DNA from: Clostridium sp. C105KSO13
GTDB taxonomy: Bacteria > Bacillota > Clostridia > Lachnospirales > Lachnospiraceae
Length of the DNA: 34,829 bases
Reading direction: 5' to 3'
NCBI RefSeq assembly: GCF_001517425.1
Contig: NZ_FBWL01000144.1
Coordinates: forward strand, 1 to 34,829
A model generated the notes under the pieces. The model saw only the letters and a program-made list of their open reading frames with translations. It was not told the origin of the DNA and did no database searches. How positions within the stretch are numbered: position 1 is the first letter of the stretch; each line of letters starts with the position of its first letter. Below are positions 16,601-23,994 of the stretch, in pieces. The position numbers and the translations under genes were made by a program.

Positions 16601-18150
16601 TAATTTATGACTGTAAAAATGCCAATAAAGATGCCAGGATTTCCGTAAAATTGGTGTCGGAGGCCGGCGTCGGAACGGTAGCGGCCGGCGTCGCAAAAGC
16701 AGGTGCGGGGGTCATTCTGATTTCCGGATACGACGGCGGTACCGGAGCTGCCCCCAGAAGTTCTATCCACAATGCAGGCCTGCCCTGGGAATTAGGCCTT
16801 GCTGAGACTCACCAGACACTGATACAAAACGGTCTGCGTGACAGAGTACGTGTCGAAACCGATGGAAAGCTGATGAGCGGGCGTGATGTGGCAATCGCAG
16901 CCATGCTGGGTGCGGAAGAGTTTGGATTTGCCACGGCACCTCTGGTGACGATGGGCTGTGTAATGATGCGGGTTTGTGATATGGATACCTGTCCCACAGG
17001 AATTGCAACCCAGAATCCGGAACTGAGGAAGAGATTTCTCGGGAAGCCGGAATATGTAGTGAACTTTATGCGCTTTATCGCAGAAGAACTAAGAGAGTAC
17101 ATGGCTGGTTTAGGTGTGAGTACCGTCGATGAACTTGTGGGAAGAACCGACCTTCTGAAGATAAAGGAAGTTCCAACGTCCAAGCGCGCCGAGACTTTAG
17201 ATTTAAGCCGTATTCTGTACAATCCTTATGCGAAGAATCGAAAAGGTGTGATCTTTAATGCAAAGAAAGTATTTGACTTTGAACTGGGGAAAACGCTGGA
17301 TGAAAAAGTACTCCTGAAACATTTTCTCCCGGCATTGGAAAAGGGGCAGGGAAAGAGCCTAGAGCTGGACGTATCCAATGTGAACCGTACTTTTGGAACC
17401 ATATTCGGATCTGAAATCACAAGGAGATACCCCAAGGGGCTTCCAGAGGATACTTATGTCGTAAAGTGCAAGGGGGCGGGCGGACAAAGTTTTGGCGCTT
17501 TCATTCCGGCCGGACTTACGCTGGAGCTCACAGGGGACAGCAACGACTATTTTGGAAAGGGCTTATCCGGCGGCAAGCTTGTTGTCTGCCCTCCAAACGG
17601 AATCAAATTTAAGGCAAGTGAAAATATCATCATCGGAAATGTTGCGTTCTATGGGGCTACAAGCGGGAAAGCATTTATCGGCGGTGTTGCCGGTGAGAGA
17701 TTCTGCGTGCGAAACTCCGGTGTCTATGCAGTTGTAGAAGGGGTCGGAGACCACGGATGTGAATATATGACAGGCGGCCGTGTAGCCATTTTGGGCCGGA
17801 CGGGAAAGAATTTTGCTGCTGGTATGAGCGGCGGCATCGCATATGTGCTGGACATGGAAAATGATTTGTACCGCAAAGTAAATAAAGAAATGGTAAGTAT
17901 TAAGCGTGTGACTGATAAGTATGATGTGCAGGAACTTAAAAATATGATAAAAGAGCATGTGGCTTATACAAATTCTGAAATAGGAAAAAAAATCTTGAAC
18001 AACTTTAAGGAATATCTTCCGAAGTTCAAGAAAATTATACCAGGTGATTATGAGCGCATGATGGCTGCAATTCTGCAGATGGAAGAAAAGGGATTAAGCA
18101 GTGAGCAGGCAAAGATTGAAGCATTTTACAAAATAAAAAATGGAAGATAG
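13615..18150 (+). CDS. gltB: Glutamate synthase, large (alpha) subunit
   Basis: This 1511-residue enzyme makes two glutamates from glutamine and 2-oxoglutarate with GltD. A 21-residue propeptide precedes the nucleophile Cys22 in NCGIGAVV. The class II glutamine amidotransferase domain covers about 22-420, with the HSRFSTNT and HNGEINT loops. A central domain runs to about 780. The FMN synthase domain (about 840-1200) has AMSYGSIS, GEGGHLPGGKV and the 3Fe-4S ligands C1115, C1121 and C1126. The C-terminal GXGXG beta-helix starts near 1285. Full length with no lesion. The promoter is at 13534 and gltD starts 12 bases after the stop. With glutamine synthetase it assimilates ammonium. Confidence 0.97.
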   Translation: MGELINSSQAGLYQPGFEHDNCGIGAVVNIKGIKSHDTVVNALKIVENLEHRAGKDAEGKTGDGVGILLQISHKFFSKVCRPLGFSLPKERNYGIGMFFLPQDELKRNQAKKIFEVITAKEGLKFLGWREVPIQPEILGRKAVDCMPCIMQAFIEKPKKLDQGLPFDRRLYVVRRIFEQSSDNTYVISLSSRTIVYKGMFLVGQLRMFFRDLRDKDYESAIAMVHSRFSTNTNPSWERAHPYRYIVHNGEINTIHGNVDKMRAREENMESQYLKGELHKVLPAIDTSGSDSAMLDNALEFMVMSGMELPLAVMIAIPEPWINNQSMAQNKKDFYQYYSTMMEPWDGPASILFSDGDCMGAVLDRNGLRPSRYYITDDDYLILASEVGVLDIDPTKILVKERLRPGKMLLVDTVQKKVIDDEELKEKYASENPYGEWLDSNLIHLQDIKIPNQDVPSYSKEECVKLQKAFGYAYEDVKSSILYMAKNGGEGITSMGIDVPLAVLSHKNQPLFGYFKQLFAQVTNPPIDAIREEIVTSTAIYIGKDGNLLEKKEENCKMLQVNNPILTNTDLLKIKSMKIEGFRIAEIPIVYYRNTSLEKALDYLFIEVDRVIRGGANILILSDRGVDEYHIAIPSLLAVSGLQQHLVRTKKRTSVAMILESGEPREVHQFATLLGYGACAINPYLAHESIRQLIDTNMLHKDYYAAVNDYNSAVIHGIIKIASKMGISTIQSYQGAKIFEAIGLKEKFINKYFTDTISRVGGIGIEEIARDYTAFHSEAFDPLGLEADMTLDSVGRHKSKSGGEEHLYNPRTIHALQQSTRHSDYQLFKEYTKMIDEEGRQINLRGQLEFSYPKKGIPLENVESVDSIVTRFKTGAMSYGSISKEAHETLARAMNLLHGKSNSGEGGEDIDRLNTKRGSAIKQVASGRFGVTSRYLVSASEIQIKMAQGAKPGEGGHLPGGKVYPWIAKTRYSTPGVSLISPPPHHDIYSIEDLAQLIYDCKNANKDARISVKLVSEAGVGTVAAGVAKAGAGVILISGYDGGTGAAPRSSIHNAGLPWELGLAETHQTLIQNGLRDRVRVETDGKLMSGRDVAIAAMLGAEEFGFATAPLVTMGCVMMRVCDMDTCPTGIATQNPELRKRFLGKPEYVVNFMRFIAEELREYMAGLGVSTVDELVGRTDLLKIKEVPTSKRAETLDLSRILYNPYAKNRKGVIFNAKKVFDFELGKTLDEKVLLKHFLPALEKGQGKSLELDVSNVNRTFGTIFGSEITRRYPKGLPEDTYVVKCKGAGGQSFGAFIPAGLTLELTGDSNDYFGKGLSGGKLVVCPPNGIKFKASENIIIGNVAFYGATSGKAFIGGVAGERFCVRNSGVYAVVEGVGDHGCEYMTGGRVAILGRTGKNFAAGMSGGIAYVLDMENDLYRKVNKEMVSIKRVTDKYDVQELKNMIKEHVAYTNSEIGKKILNNFKEYLPKFKKIIPGDYERMMAAILQMEEKGLSSEQAKIEAFYKIKNGR

Positions 18151-18162
18151 GAGGCGAAAACA

Positions 18163-19662
18163 GTGGGAAAACCAACAGGATTTATGGAGTATGAAAGACA
18201 GAATAAAACAGCAGAAGAACCTAAAAAAAGAATTAGACATTTCCAGGAGTTCTACACGCCTCTTTCCAGAGAAGAACAGGAAATACAGGGCGCCAGATGC
18301 ATGGCGTGTGGTGTCCCATTCTGCCAGTCCGGGCAGATGCTGGGAGGGATGGCAAGTGGCTGCCCTCTGCACAATCTTGTGCCGGAGTGGAATGATTTGA
18401 TTTATAAGGGAAACTGGGAGGAGGCCTATGCGCGTCTCAGGAAAACCGATAATTTTCCTGAATTTACAGGCCGTGTCTGTCCGGCTCCATGTGAGGCAGC
18501 ATGTACATGCGGACTTCACGATGATCCGGTCTCTATAAAAGGGAATGAATACAGTATTTCAGAATATGCCTATGCAAAAGGGTACGCAGCTGCCCGCCCG
18601 CCTAAGGTAAGAACAGGTAAAAAAGTGGCAATTATAGGATCCGGACCTTCCGGCCTTGCGGCGGCTGACCAGCTGAACCACAGAGGACATCTGGTGACGG
18701 TCTTTGAACGGGAAGATAAAGTGGGCGGACTTCTGCGTTACGGTATTCCAAACATGAAGCTGGAAAAGCAGGTTATAGACAGAAAAATTTTAATTATGGA
18801 GCAGGAAGGCATCACTTTTTGTACGGGATGTAATGTAGGAAAGGATGTGAAGGCGGCAGAACTTCTGAAAGAATATGACAGGGTAGTGTTGGCCTGTGGC
18901 GCATCGAATCCAAGAGATATTAAGGTACCGGGGCGTGAGGCTGAGGGTATTTATTTTGCAGTGGATTTTTTGAAATCAACAACAAAAGCATTGTGGTCTA
19001 ATAATATGAAATTGAAAGACGGCACCTATATTTCTGCAAATGGAAAACGTGTGATGGTAATCGGCGGTGGAGACACGGGAAATGACTGTGTGGGGACCTC
19101 TGTCCGCCATGGTGCGAAATCCGTACTCCAGGTAGAGATGATGCCAAAGCCACCGGAGGAGAGGGCAGAAAATAATCCCTGGCCTCAATGGGCAAAAGTC
19201 TGCAAAATCGATTATGGGCAGGAAGAGGCTGCTGCGGTTTTCGGAGAGGACCCCAGGGTATACACAACTACTGTAAAGGAATTCATTAAAGATAAAAATG
19301 GTGCGGTATGCAAAGCAACTATGGTGAGACTGGAGTCAAAGAAAGAGGAAAAAACGGGCCGGATGATGATGACCGAGATTGCGGGCAGTGAGTATAGTGT
19401 GAACGTAGACCTTGTCCTTATAGCCGCAGGTTTTCTGGGTAGCGAAAACTATATCACGAAAGCATTTGGTGTAGAAGTGAATGAGAGAACAAATGTAAAG
19501 ACAGTTCCCGGTGAGTATGAGACAAATGTGAAAAATATCTTTGTCACGGGAGACATGCACAGAGGGCAATCGCTGGTTGTGTGGGCCATACGCGAAGGCA
19601 GAGAGACTGCAAGGCAGGTGGATTTAAGCCTGATGGGCTATACAAACCTGTCTATTCAATAG
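18163..19662 (+). CDS. gltD: Glutamate synthase, small (beta) subunit
   Basis: This 499-residue FAD- and Fe-S-containing subunit takes electrons from NAD(P)H and passes them to GltB. The N-terminal part has two 4Fe-4S cysteine groups (CMACGVPFCQSG, GCPLHN, then CPAPCEAACTCG). An FAD-binding Rossmann motif IGSGPSGLAAA lies near 158, and the nucleotide motif IGGGDTGNDCVG near 300. The C-terminal FVTGDMHRGQSLVVWAI closes the FAD site. The start is GTG 18163, 7 bases after TAGGAGG, 12 bases downstream of gltB. A hairpin follows the stop. Confidence 0.97.
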   Translation: MGKPTGFMEYERQNKTAEEPKKRIRHFQEFYTPLSREEQEIQGARCMACGVPFCQSGQMLGGMASGCPLHNLVPEWNDLIYKGNWEEAYARLRKTDNFPEFTGRVCPAPCEAACTCGLHDDPVSIKGNEYSISEYAYAKGYAAARPPKVRTGKKVAIIGSGPSGLAAADQLNHRGHLVTVFEREDKVGGLLRYGIPNMKLEKQVIDRKILIMEQEGITFCTGCNVGKDVKAAELLKEYDRVVLACGASNPRDIKVPGREAEGIYFAVDFLKSTTKALWSNNMKLKDGTYISANGKRVMVIGGGDTGNDCVGTSVRHGAKSVLQVEMMPKPPEERAENNPWPQWAKVCKIDYGQEEAAAVFGEDPRVYTTTVKEFIKDKNGAVCKATMVRLESKKEEKTGRMMMTEIAGSEYSVNVDLVLIAAGFLGSENYITKAFGVEVNERTNVKTVPGEYETNVKNIFVTGDMHRGQSLVVWAIREGRETARQVDLSLMGYTNLSIQ

Positions 19663-19669
19663 GTTCAAT

Positions 19670-19697
19670 AGAGAGGAGACTGATGGTCTCCTCTCTT
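19670..19697 (+). terminator. Terminator after gltD
   Basis: An 11-bp stem AGAGAGGAGAC/GTCTCCTCTCT (19670-19680 with 19686-19696) with a 5-base loop starts 7 bases after the gltD stop. The T run is very short. Confidence 0.55.
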
Positions 19698-19734
19698 ACG
19701 AAAATATAATATATCCCTTTGTAGAAAAATTGGA

Positions 19735-19763
19735 TTGACAGAAAATATTACCTGTGATATGAT
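19735..19763 (+). promoter_or_regulatory. Promoter of the pilus-like operon
   Basis: TTGACA (19735-19740), 17 bp, TATGAT (19758-19763): a perfect -35 and a 5/6 -10. It is one of the best promoter matches in the window. The start near 19770 gives a leader of about 307 nt before the first small gene. Confidence 0.7.
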
Positions 19764-19830
19764 ACACATCACAAACACATTCTAAGTGTTTGGTTTTAAT
19801 TCTATAGCGGTACATCCTGTATCGTTCTAT

Positions 19831-19858
19831 AAACCTTTTCGGGAGATCCCCGGTTTTT
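19831..19858 (+). terminator. Possible attenuator in the pilus-operon leader
   Basis: CGGG (19840-19843) can pair with the C run before GG, and AAAC (19831-19834) with GTTT, followed by five T. The stem is short with a bulge, so this is only a candidate. Confidence 0.3.
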
Positions 19859-19867
19859 CAACTTATT

Positions 19868-19932
19868 TATTCCCGCGGGCAACGAGCCAAGCGGAAATGC
19901 TTGTATTTCCATTTGGCGATTGCTGCGGGGTC
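19868..19932. repeat. Dispersed palindromic repeat, copy 2
   Basis: Same element as 6535-6600: TATTCCCGCG, then CCAAGCGGAAATG folding onto a TATTTCCATTTGG arm, then CTGCGGGGTC, with one base deleted near 19920. It lies in the leader of the pilus-like operon. The second module (6598-6665) is absent here. Confidence 0.85.
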
Positions 19933-20077
19933 TTTGACTTTAATGATTCATAGTGTTTTGTCTGATCAAGGTGGTGGTGTCTATTGATTGTCTGATTCAA
20001 TTCTGAAACATATGCAAACAACAAATTGAAGCAATTATTCAAATCTAAGTTCAAAAATTATAGACAAGGAGAGCTGT

Positions 20078-20242
20078 ATGAAGACATTTATGGAGGAGTA
20101 CGGTGTAATTGTGGTGGCTGCAATCATTATTATGATAATTGTGGTGGCTGCAACACCTATTGGAAACAGTATTAGGGATGGTATTACTGAGGCCGTGGAG
20201 AAACTGACAGCGGCACTGAATACAACAGTAACGGCAAAATAA
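20078..20242 (+). CDS. Small Flp-pilin-like membrane protein 1
   Basis: This 54-residue protein begins MKTFMEEYGVIVV, followed by a strongly hydrophobic helix (residues 10-26) and an amphipathic tail ending TTVTAK. AAGGAGAG lies 5 bases before the ATG. Glu7-Tyr8-Gly9 before the helix resembles the E5-Y6 (often EYG) start of mature Flp pilins, but no leader or Gly cleavage site precedes it. It is first in the Tad-like operon, 22 bases before the ATPase gene. A pilin or pilin-like subunit is the leading idea. Confidence 0.7.
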   Translation: MKTFMEEYGVIVVAAIIIMIIVVAATPIGNSIRDGITEAVEKLTAALNTTVTAK

Positions 20243-20264
20243 TGTGCAGAAAGGCGGAGAATAA

Positions 20265-21314
20265 GTGAGGGTTTCCAGGGAATCATGGAATTTAAAGGAG
20301 GACAGTTTCGGGCCGCTTCTGCCATATGTGCTGGACACAGATATTACAGACATTAATTTCAATGGGACAGATGTATGGGTCGAACATTTGAAACGGGGAA
20401 TTTATAAGGTTCCAATAAAGCTGTCAAAAGAGTTTGTGAGTCAGTTCAGTGTCAGAGTTTCCAATGTAGTCAGTGAACAAATCAATAAATACAACAATGT
20501 ACTGGAGGCGGAGACGGATGTTCTGCGTATCTCGATTATACACCCCAGTGCGACAAACACAGGATATTCAATATCTATTCGGAAGACTCCAGCCGTGATG
20601 CGTATGACGGAAGAAAAAATGCTTCGTGACCGGTATTGTTCCAGAGAGGTGCTTGATTTCTTGATTCAGTGTATACGCGGGCGGATGAACATGGTATTTT
20701 GCGGCCGGCCCGGGGCAGGAAAAACTGAGCTTTTAAAATTTTTGACTCAATTCATACCCAGAGAAGAAAAAGTGATGACCATAGAAGACAACTTAGAAAT
20801 ACATTACAGGGACATCAATCCTGGGTCAAATTGTGTGGAGCTGAAGGTAGATGAAGAATTTTTCTCTTATACAAAAGCTATCAAGACCGCGCTTAGACAG
20901 AATCCCCAGTGGATTCTGCTTTCCGAGGCCCGGTCAACGGAGGTGAAATACCTGCTGGAATGTTTTTCAACAGGCCTTCATGGCCTTACAACACTTCACA
21001 CAGATGACACTCGAAAAATACCCGACAGGATTCAGAATATGATGCAGGACACTTATTCTGCCTCCAGACTGGAAAATGATATCTATAGTTTCCTGAATGT
21101 GGGGGTCCTGCTTCGCAAGAGGGTAACAGAAGATAAAGAAGTGGTAAGATTTATTGACCAGATTTGTCTTTTTGACCGCGTAGGGGAAAAGAATGTGATG
21201 CATCTGCTGGCAGAGGGCGGAAAGTTTATTTCAGGGGAAATGCCTCTTAATATACAGAAAAAATTTGAGCAGGAAGCCTTAAGTACGGGCATAAGTATGC
21301 GGAGGGGAAAATGA
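20265..21314 (+). CDS. TadA/CpaF-family secretion ATPase
   Basis: This 349-residue cytoplasmic hexameric ATPase would drive assembly of a Tad/Flp or type IV-like pilus. The N-terminal domain carries LLPYVLDTDITDINFNG (19-34). The core has Walker A GRPGAGKT (147-154), an Asp box with MTIEDNLEIH, Walker B-like WILLSEAR (216-223) and the His box GLHGLTTLHTDD (237-248). It lacks the roughly 100-residue N-terminal extension of longer CpaF proteins. The start is GTG 20265 with GGCGGAG upstream. The 3' end overlaps the next gene by 4 bases. Confidence 0.92.
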   Translation: MRVSRESWNLKEDSFGPLLPYVLDTDITDINFNGTDVWVEHLKRGIYKVPIKLSKEFVSQFSVRVSNVVSEQINKYNNVLEAETDVLRISIIHPSATNTGYSISIRKTPAVMRMTEEKMLRDRYCSREVLDFLIQCIRGRMNMVFCGRPGAGKTELLKFLTQFIPREEKVMTIEDNLEIHYRDINPGSNCVELKVDEEFFSYTKAIKTALRQNPQWILLSEARSTEVKYLLECFSTGLHGLTTLHTDDTRKIPDRIQNMMQDTYSASRLENDIYSFLNVGVLLRKRVTEDKEVVRFIDQICLFDRVGEKNVMHLLAEGGKFISGEMPLNIQKKFEQEALSTGISMRRGK

Positions 21315-22813
21315 AAAGAGAAAAAACGAGCGGGATATTGCGGTATTTAAACCCGGGATGCCTACGCAGAGAGATTCAAAGATTCGGATATAATTTTTCT
21401 CCCCGCAGGTATGTGGAGTGTTTCCTGGGATTGTATGGATGTCTAGCATGCCTTTTCTATGTTTTTAAATTGAAACTGCCCTTTATTCTGGCTATTTGTG
21501 GGAGCACTGCCTGCTTTGTACCCAGCATGTTTGCAATGGTCTACCGCAGCCGGTATGAAGCCAGGCGGTTTGAAGATATTACAGCTTACATGGAACAGAT
21601 GCTCTACTCTTTCAAAAGGCATGCAAAGATACTAAACTCACTGGAGGATACTCTTGTGCTCTTTGAAAAAGGAGAAAGCAGACTTTATGATGCCGTTTTG
21701 GAAGCAATAACGTTTATTCAGAACGGGACAGCTGAAAATAATCTTTACAGGGAAGCTTTTTCTATTATAGAAAAGGAATATGGCTGCCCGAAGCTTTTTA
21801 AAATCCATGACTTTCTTATAGAGGCAGAGGCGGTAGGCGGAGATTTTACCACGTCTGCGGATATTCTCCTAAAAGAGAGAAGACTGTGGATTGACAGGGT
21901 TTATGATCTGCAGAGAGAAAAGAAAAATATAAAGGTAAAAATAACAATCGGTATTATGCTTTCGTTCCTGGTCTGCGCAATGACTGTCTATATGCTGCCG
22001 AAAGAATTCGGGATCACAAAGCATCTGGTATCACAAATTGTTACAATGGTGACAGTATTGCTGAATCTGCTCATATGGTATGCTGCCCAGGTGAAGCTGT
22101 CGGCAGGCCTTATAAAAGAGGACGGTATGCGAAAATTTGAAGAGGTCAAAAGACAGTACAACTATGTGATGCACCGGGATTTACATAAGGAGACAAAAAA
22201 GATGTGCCTGCTTGCGATACTTTTTGTTATCTTTGCCGCTCTGTTGGGAAAACAGGGAAATTTGACTGCCGCAGGGCTTCTTCTGCTTTTCTCGGTGCTG
22301 CTGTGTACTCAGCCCCGCCGGCAGTACAAGGTTTCCATGAAATATGTGGTGAGGGAGGTGGAAAAGACCTTTCCGGACTGGCTGATGAGCATGTCTTTAC
22401 GTCTGCAGACAGACAATGTACATGTATCTTTATCAAAATCTGCCGCGTATGCACCGGAGATCCTGCAGGAAGAGCTGGCCCTTCTGCTGGAGAGGATAGA
22501 GGAGGCCCCAGGTTCTGTCCGTCCTTATTTGTCTTTTATGGAAAAGGTAAAGCTTCCGGATGTTACGTCTGCTATGAAGGTTTTGTATTCTATGGCAGAA
22601 TTTGGTGCGACGGATATTAACGGACAGATTGGTCCGCTGGTAGAGCGAGGTCTGTCCATGACAGACAGGGCAGAGCGTTTAAAGGCAGAAGACCGTCTGG
22701 CAGGAATTAGCTTCCTTGTTCTTCTGCCGATGGTTACAGGAGTTGTAAAAATGTTGGCAGACTTAGGGCTGGTTATGGCTTATATTTTGTCTGCAGTTAC
22801 GAATATAGCATGA
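21311..22813 (+). CDS. TadB/TadC-like membrane platform protein (probable two-module protein)
   Basis: This 500-residue protein is in the place where a Tad operon has tadB and tadC. Hydrophobic pairs lie near 35-77, 213-262, 298-332 and 465-499, giving two halves each with a cytoplasmic helical domain between membrane pairs. The first half contains YMEQMLYSFKRHAKILNSLED and the second EVEKTFPDWLMSMSLRLQ, both typical of the start of T2SSF-type domains. The length is roughly TadB plus TadC without the usual duplicated ends. It overlaps the ATPase gene by 4 bases and should recruit it to the membrane. The reading as a fusion is inference from pattern. Confidence 0.8.
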   Translation: MKREKTSGILRYLNPGCLRREIQRFGYNFSPRRYVECFLGLYGCLACLFYVFKLKLPFILAICGSTACFVPSMFAMVYRSRYEARRFEDITAYMEQMLYSFKRHAKILNSLEDTLVLFEKGESRLYDAVLEAITFIQNGTAENNLYREAFSIIEKEYGCPKLFKIHDFLIEAEAVGGDFTTSADILLKERRLWIDRVYDLQREKKNIKVKITIGIMLSFLVCAMTVYMLPKEFGITKHLVSQIVTMVTVLLNLLIWYAAQVKLSAGLIKEDGMRKFEEVKRQYNYVMHRDLHKETKKMCLLAILFVIFAALLGKQGNLTAAGLLLLFSVLLCTQPRRQYKVSMKYVVREVEKTFPDWLMSMSLRLQTDNVHVSLSKSAAYAPEILQEELALLLERIEEAPGSVRPYLSFMEKVKLPDVTSAMKVLYSMAEFGATDINGQIGPLVERGLSMTDRAERLKAEDRLAGISFLVLLPMVTGVVKMLADLGLVMAYILSAVTNIA

Positions 22814-22829
22814 GAGGAGATAAGTTTCA

Positions 22830-22943
22830 TTGAAAGAATTTTTAGAAGAATACGGAGGCATTATTGCAATTTCCCTGACAGGATTTGCCATAATGTCCGG
22901 TTTGTGGGATATTCTGCGTATGCTCTGTGAGACAACATTTTAA
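22830..22943 (+). CDS. Small Flp-pilin-like membrane protein 2
   Basis: This 37-residue product starts at TTG 22830 with GAGAGGAGA upstream. It reads MKEFLEEYGGIIAISL, one hydrophobic helix (10-27) and a short tail ending CETTF. It shares MK-x-F-x-EEYG with the small proteins at 20078 and 22987, which supports both the gene and the TTG start. It has a single Cys and almost no exposed tail, so it may be a minor subunit or a membrane adaptor instead of a filament pilin. Confidence 0.65.
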   Translation: MKEFLEEYGGIIAISLTGFAIMSGLWDILRMLCETTF

Positions 22944-22986
22944 ATAGAAGAAAATGGTTTGTAAAATCTAAAAGGGAGCAAGGTAT

Positions 22987-23142
22987 ATGAAAGAATTTAT
23001 GGAAGAGTATGGCGGTATAACTACAGTGTGCATTGTGGGACTTGTGCTTTTAAGCACCTTACTGGGGATGTTTGGAACAGATGGAGAAATTACGCATCTG
23101 ATTCAGACTTTTCTCAATGGAATTGGAACTGCAGGCATATGA
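22987..23142 (+). CDS. Small Flp-pilin-like membrane protein 3
   Basis: This 51-residue protein starts MKEFMEEYGGITTV, with a hydrophobic helix (12-30) and an amphipathic helix ending FLNGIGTAGI. AAAGGGAG precedes the ATG. The first nine residues match the protein at 22830 in eight places. It is followed 23 bases later by the next gene of the operon. Confidence 0.68.
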   Translation: MKEFMEEYGGITTVCIVGLVLLSTLLGMFGTDGEITHLIQTFLNGIGTAGI

Positions 23143-23165
23143 TGCAGTAAGTGGGGGTGATGGTT

Positions 23166-23639
23166 TTGAAGACAATGCTTGGAGAATATGGAAAGCTTAT
23201 AATTCTGGTAATCCTTCTGGGCGGTATGATACCGCTGTTGATGGGAACAGGGAAAGGAAGTTTGACAGGGATGATAAAAAATGTTCGACCCGCAGCAACT
23301 TTGAAGGACAAGGACTCTTATCCCCTTGCAGAATCCATTTTGTCCAGAAAACCTCCTGAATTGTCTGTAAAGGCTAAAAAATTGTACAGAGGTCAGGTAT
23401 ATAATCTTCTGGATGCGGAAGCATTTCTTATAAAAGTAAAGACTGACGGAGGTGAGGCGGCAAAAGTGTCTGTGACAAAAGTTACAGATCCGAAGGAAAA
23501 GGACATTACAAAAGAGGTGGACCCGGAAAAGTTTATGCCTGTATTGCCTGGAAAGTACCGCATTGTTTATCGGGTGGCTGACTCATTTTTGGGCAGTACA
23601 AAGACGACAGAGAAGGAGTACAGCTTTATCGCAGACTGA
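23166..23639 (+). CDS. Membrane-anchored pilus-operon protein with the EYG signature
   Basis: This 157-residue protein has an N-terminal anchor and an extracytoplasmic domain of about 125 residues. Starting at TTG 23166 gives MKTMLGEYGKLIILVILL, with Glu7-Tyr8-Gly9 exactly as in the three small proteins. GGGGGTG lies 7 bases upstream. A longer frame from GTG 23151 is possible but would spoil this alignment and has a poor ribosome site. The exported part (KKLYRGQVYNLLDAEAFL, then PVLPGKYRIVYRVADSF) looks like an immunoglobulin-like beta domain. It may be a pilus-tip or adhesive subunit; unnamed family. Confidence 0.75.
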   Translation: MKTMLGEYGKLIILVILLGGMIPLLMGTGKGSLTGMIKNVRPAATLKDKDSYPLAESILSRKPPELSVKAKKLYRGQVYNLLDAEAFLIKVKTDGGEAAKVSVTKVTDPKEKDITKEVDPEKFMPVLPGKYRIVYRVADSFLGSTKTTEKEYSFIAD

Positions 23640-23650
23640 AAGGAGGAAAA

Positions 23651-23983
23651 GTGAAGGGTGCAGTTGAGACAATGATGGGGATGATTATGATTGCATTTAT
23701 GGCAGTTCTGAGCACGGCTTATATTATAGCATCCTTGAATACGCAAAAAGCACAAAACTACCACTCGACGGTAGTAGCAGAGGTAGAAGCCGGGGATTTT
23801 TCAGAGACTGTAATACAAAGCTGTAAAAAGAAAGCCCGGGAAAACGGATATAAAGATTTGGCAATTGAGCTGCTCACCAGTATAGAAAACGAAAAATATG
23901 CAAAAGTCACATTGACATATGATTACACACTCCCTGTACTGAATCTGTTTCTCGAGCACCAGATTGCAGGGTACGCAAGATAA
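23651..23983 (+). CDS. TadE-like pseudopilin
   Basis: This 110-residue protein starts MKGAVETMMGMIMIAFMAVLS, a Gly-Ala-Val-Glu start before a membrane helix like the pilin-like end of TadE/TadF proteins. A soluble domain of about 80 residues follows. The start is GTG 23651, 5 bases after AGGAGG. It follows the 157-residue gene by 11 bases and precedes the next by 11, so it is tightly in the operon. Assembly or initiation of the fibre is the expected role. Confidence 0.7.
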   Translation: MKGAVETMMGMIMIAFMAVLSTAYIIASLNTQKAQNYHSTVVAEVEAGDFSETVIQSCKKKARENGYKDLAIELLTSIENEKYAKVTLTYDYTLPVLNLFLEHQIAGYAR

Positions 23984-23994
23984 GGGGGTACGGT

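Larger units (their letters stand above)
19663..20077. other. 415-base intergenic region and pilus-operon leader
   Basis: No gene is supported. It holds the gltD terminator, a strong promoter, a leader of about 300 nt with several hairpins (one at 19776-19796, one at 19804-19833, and a possible attenuator at 19831-19858) and copy 2 of the palindromic repeat. The leader does not match any riboswitch consensus that I know. Confidence 0.7.

Noticed and set aside
19764-19860. A known riboswitch in the pilus-operon leader
   Set aside because: I compared the leader by eye with c-di-GMP, preQ1, purine and tetrahydrofolate aptamer consensus and saw no match; only hairpins are supported.
22204-22620. 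A 138-codon frame within the TadB/TadC-like gene
   Set aside because: It overlaps a gene with clear membrane pattern and is rich in Cys, Gly and Arg in a way typical of shadow frames.
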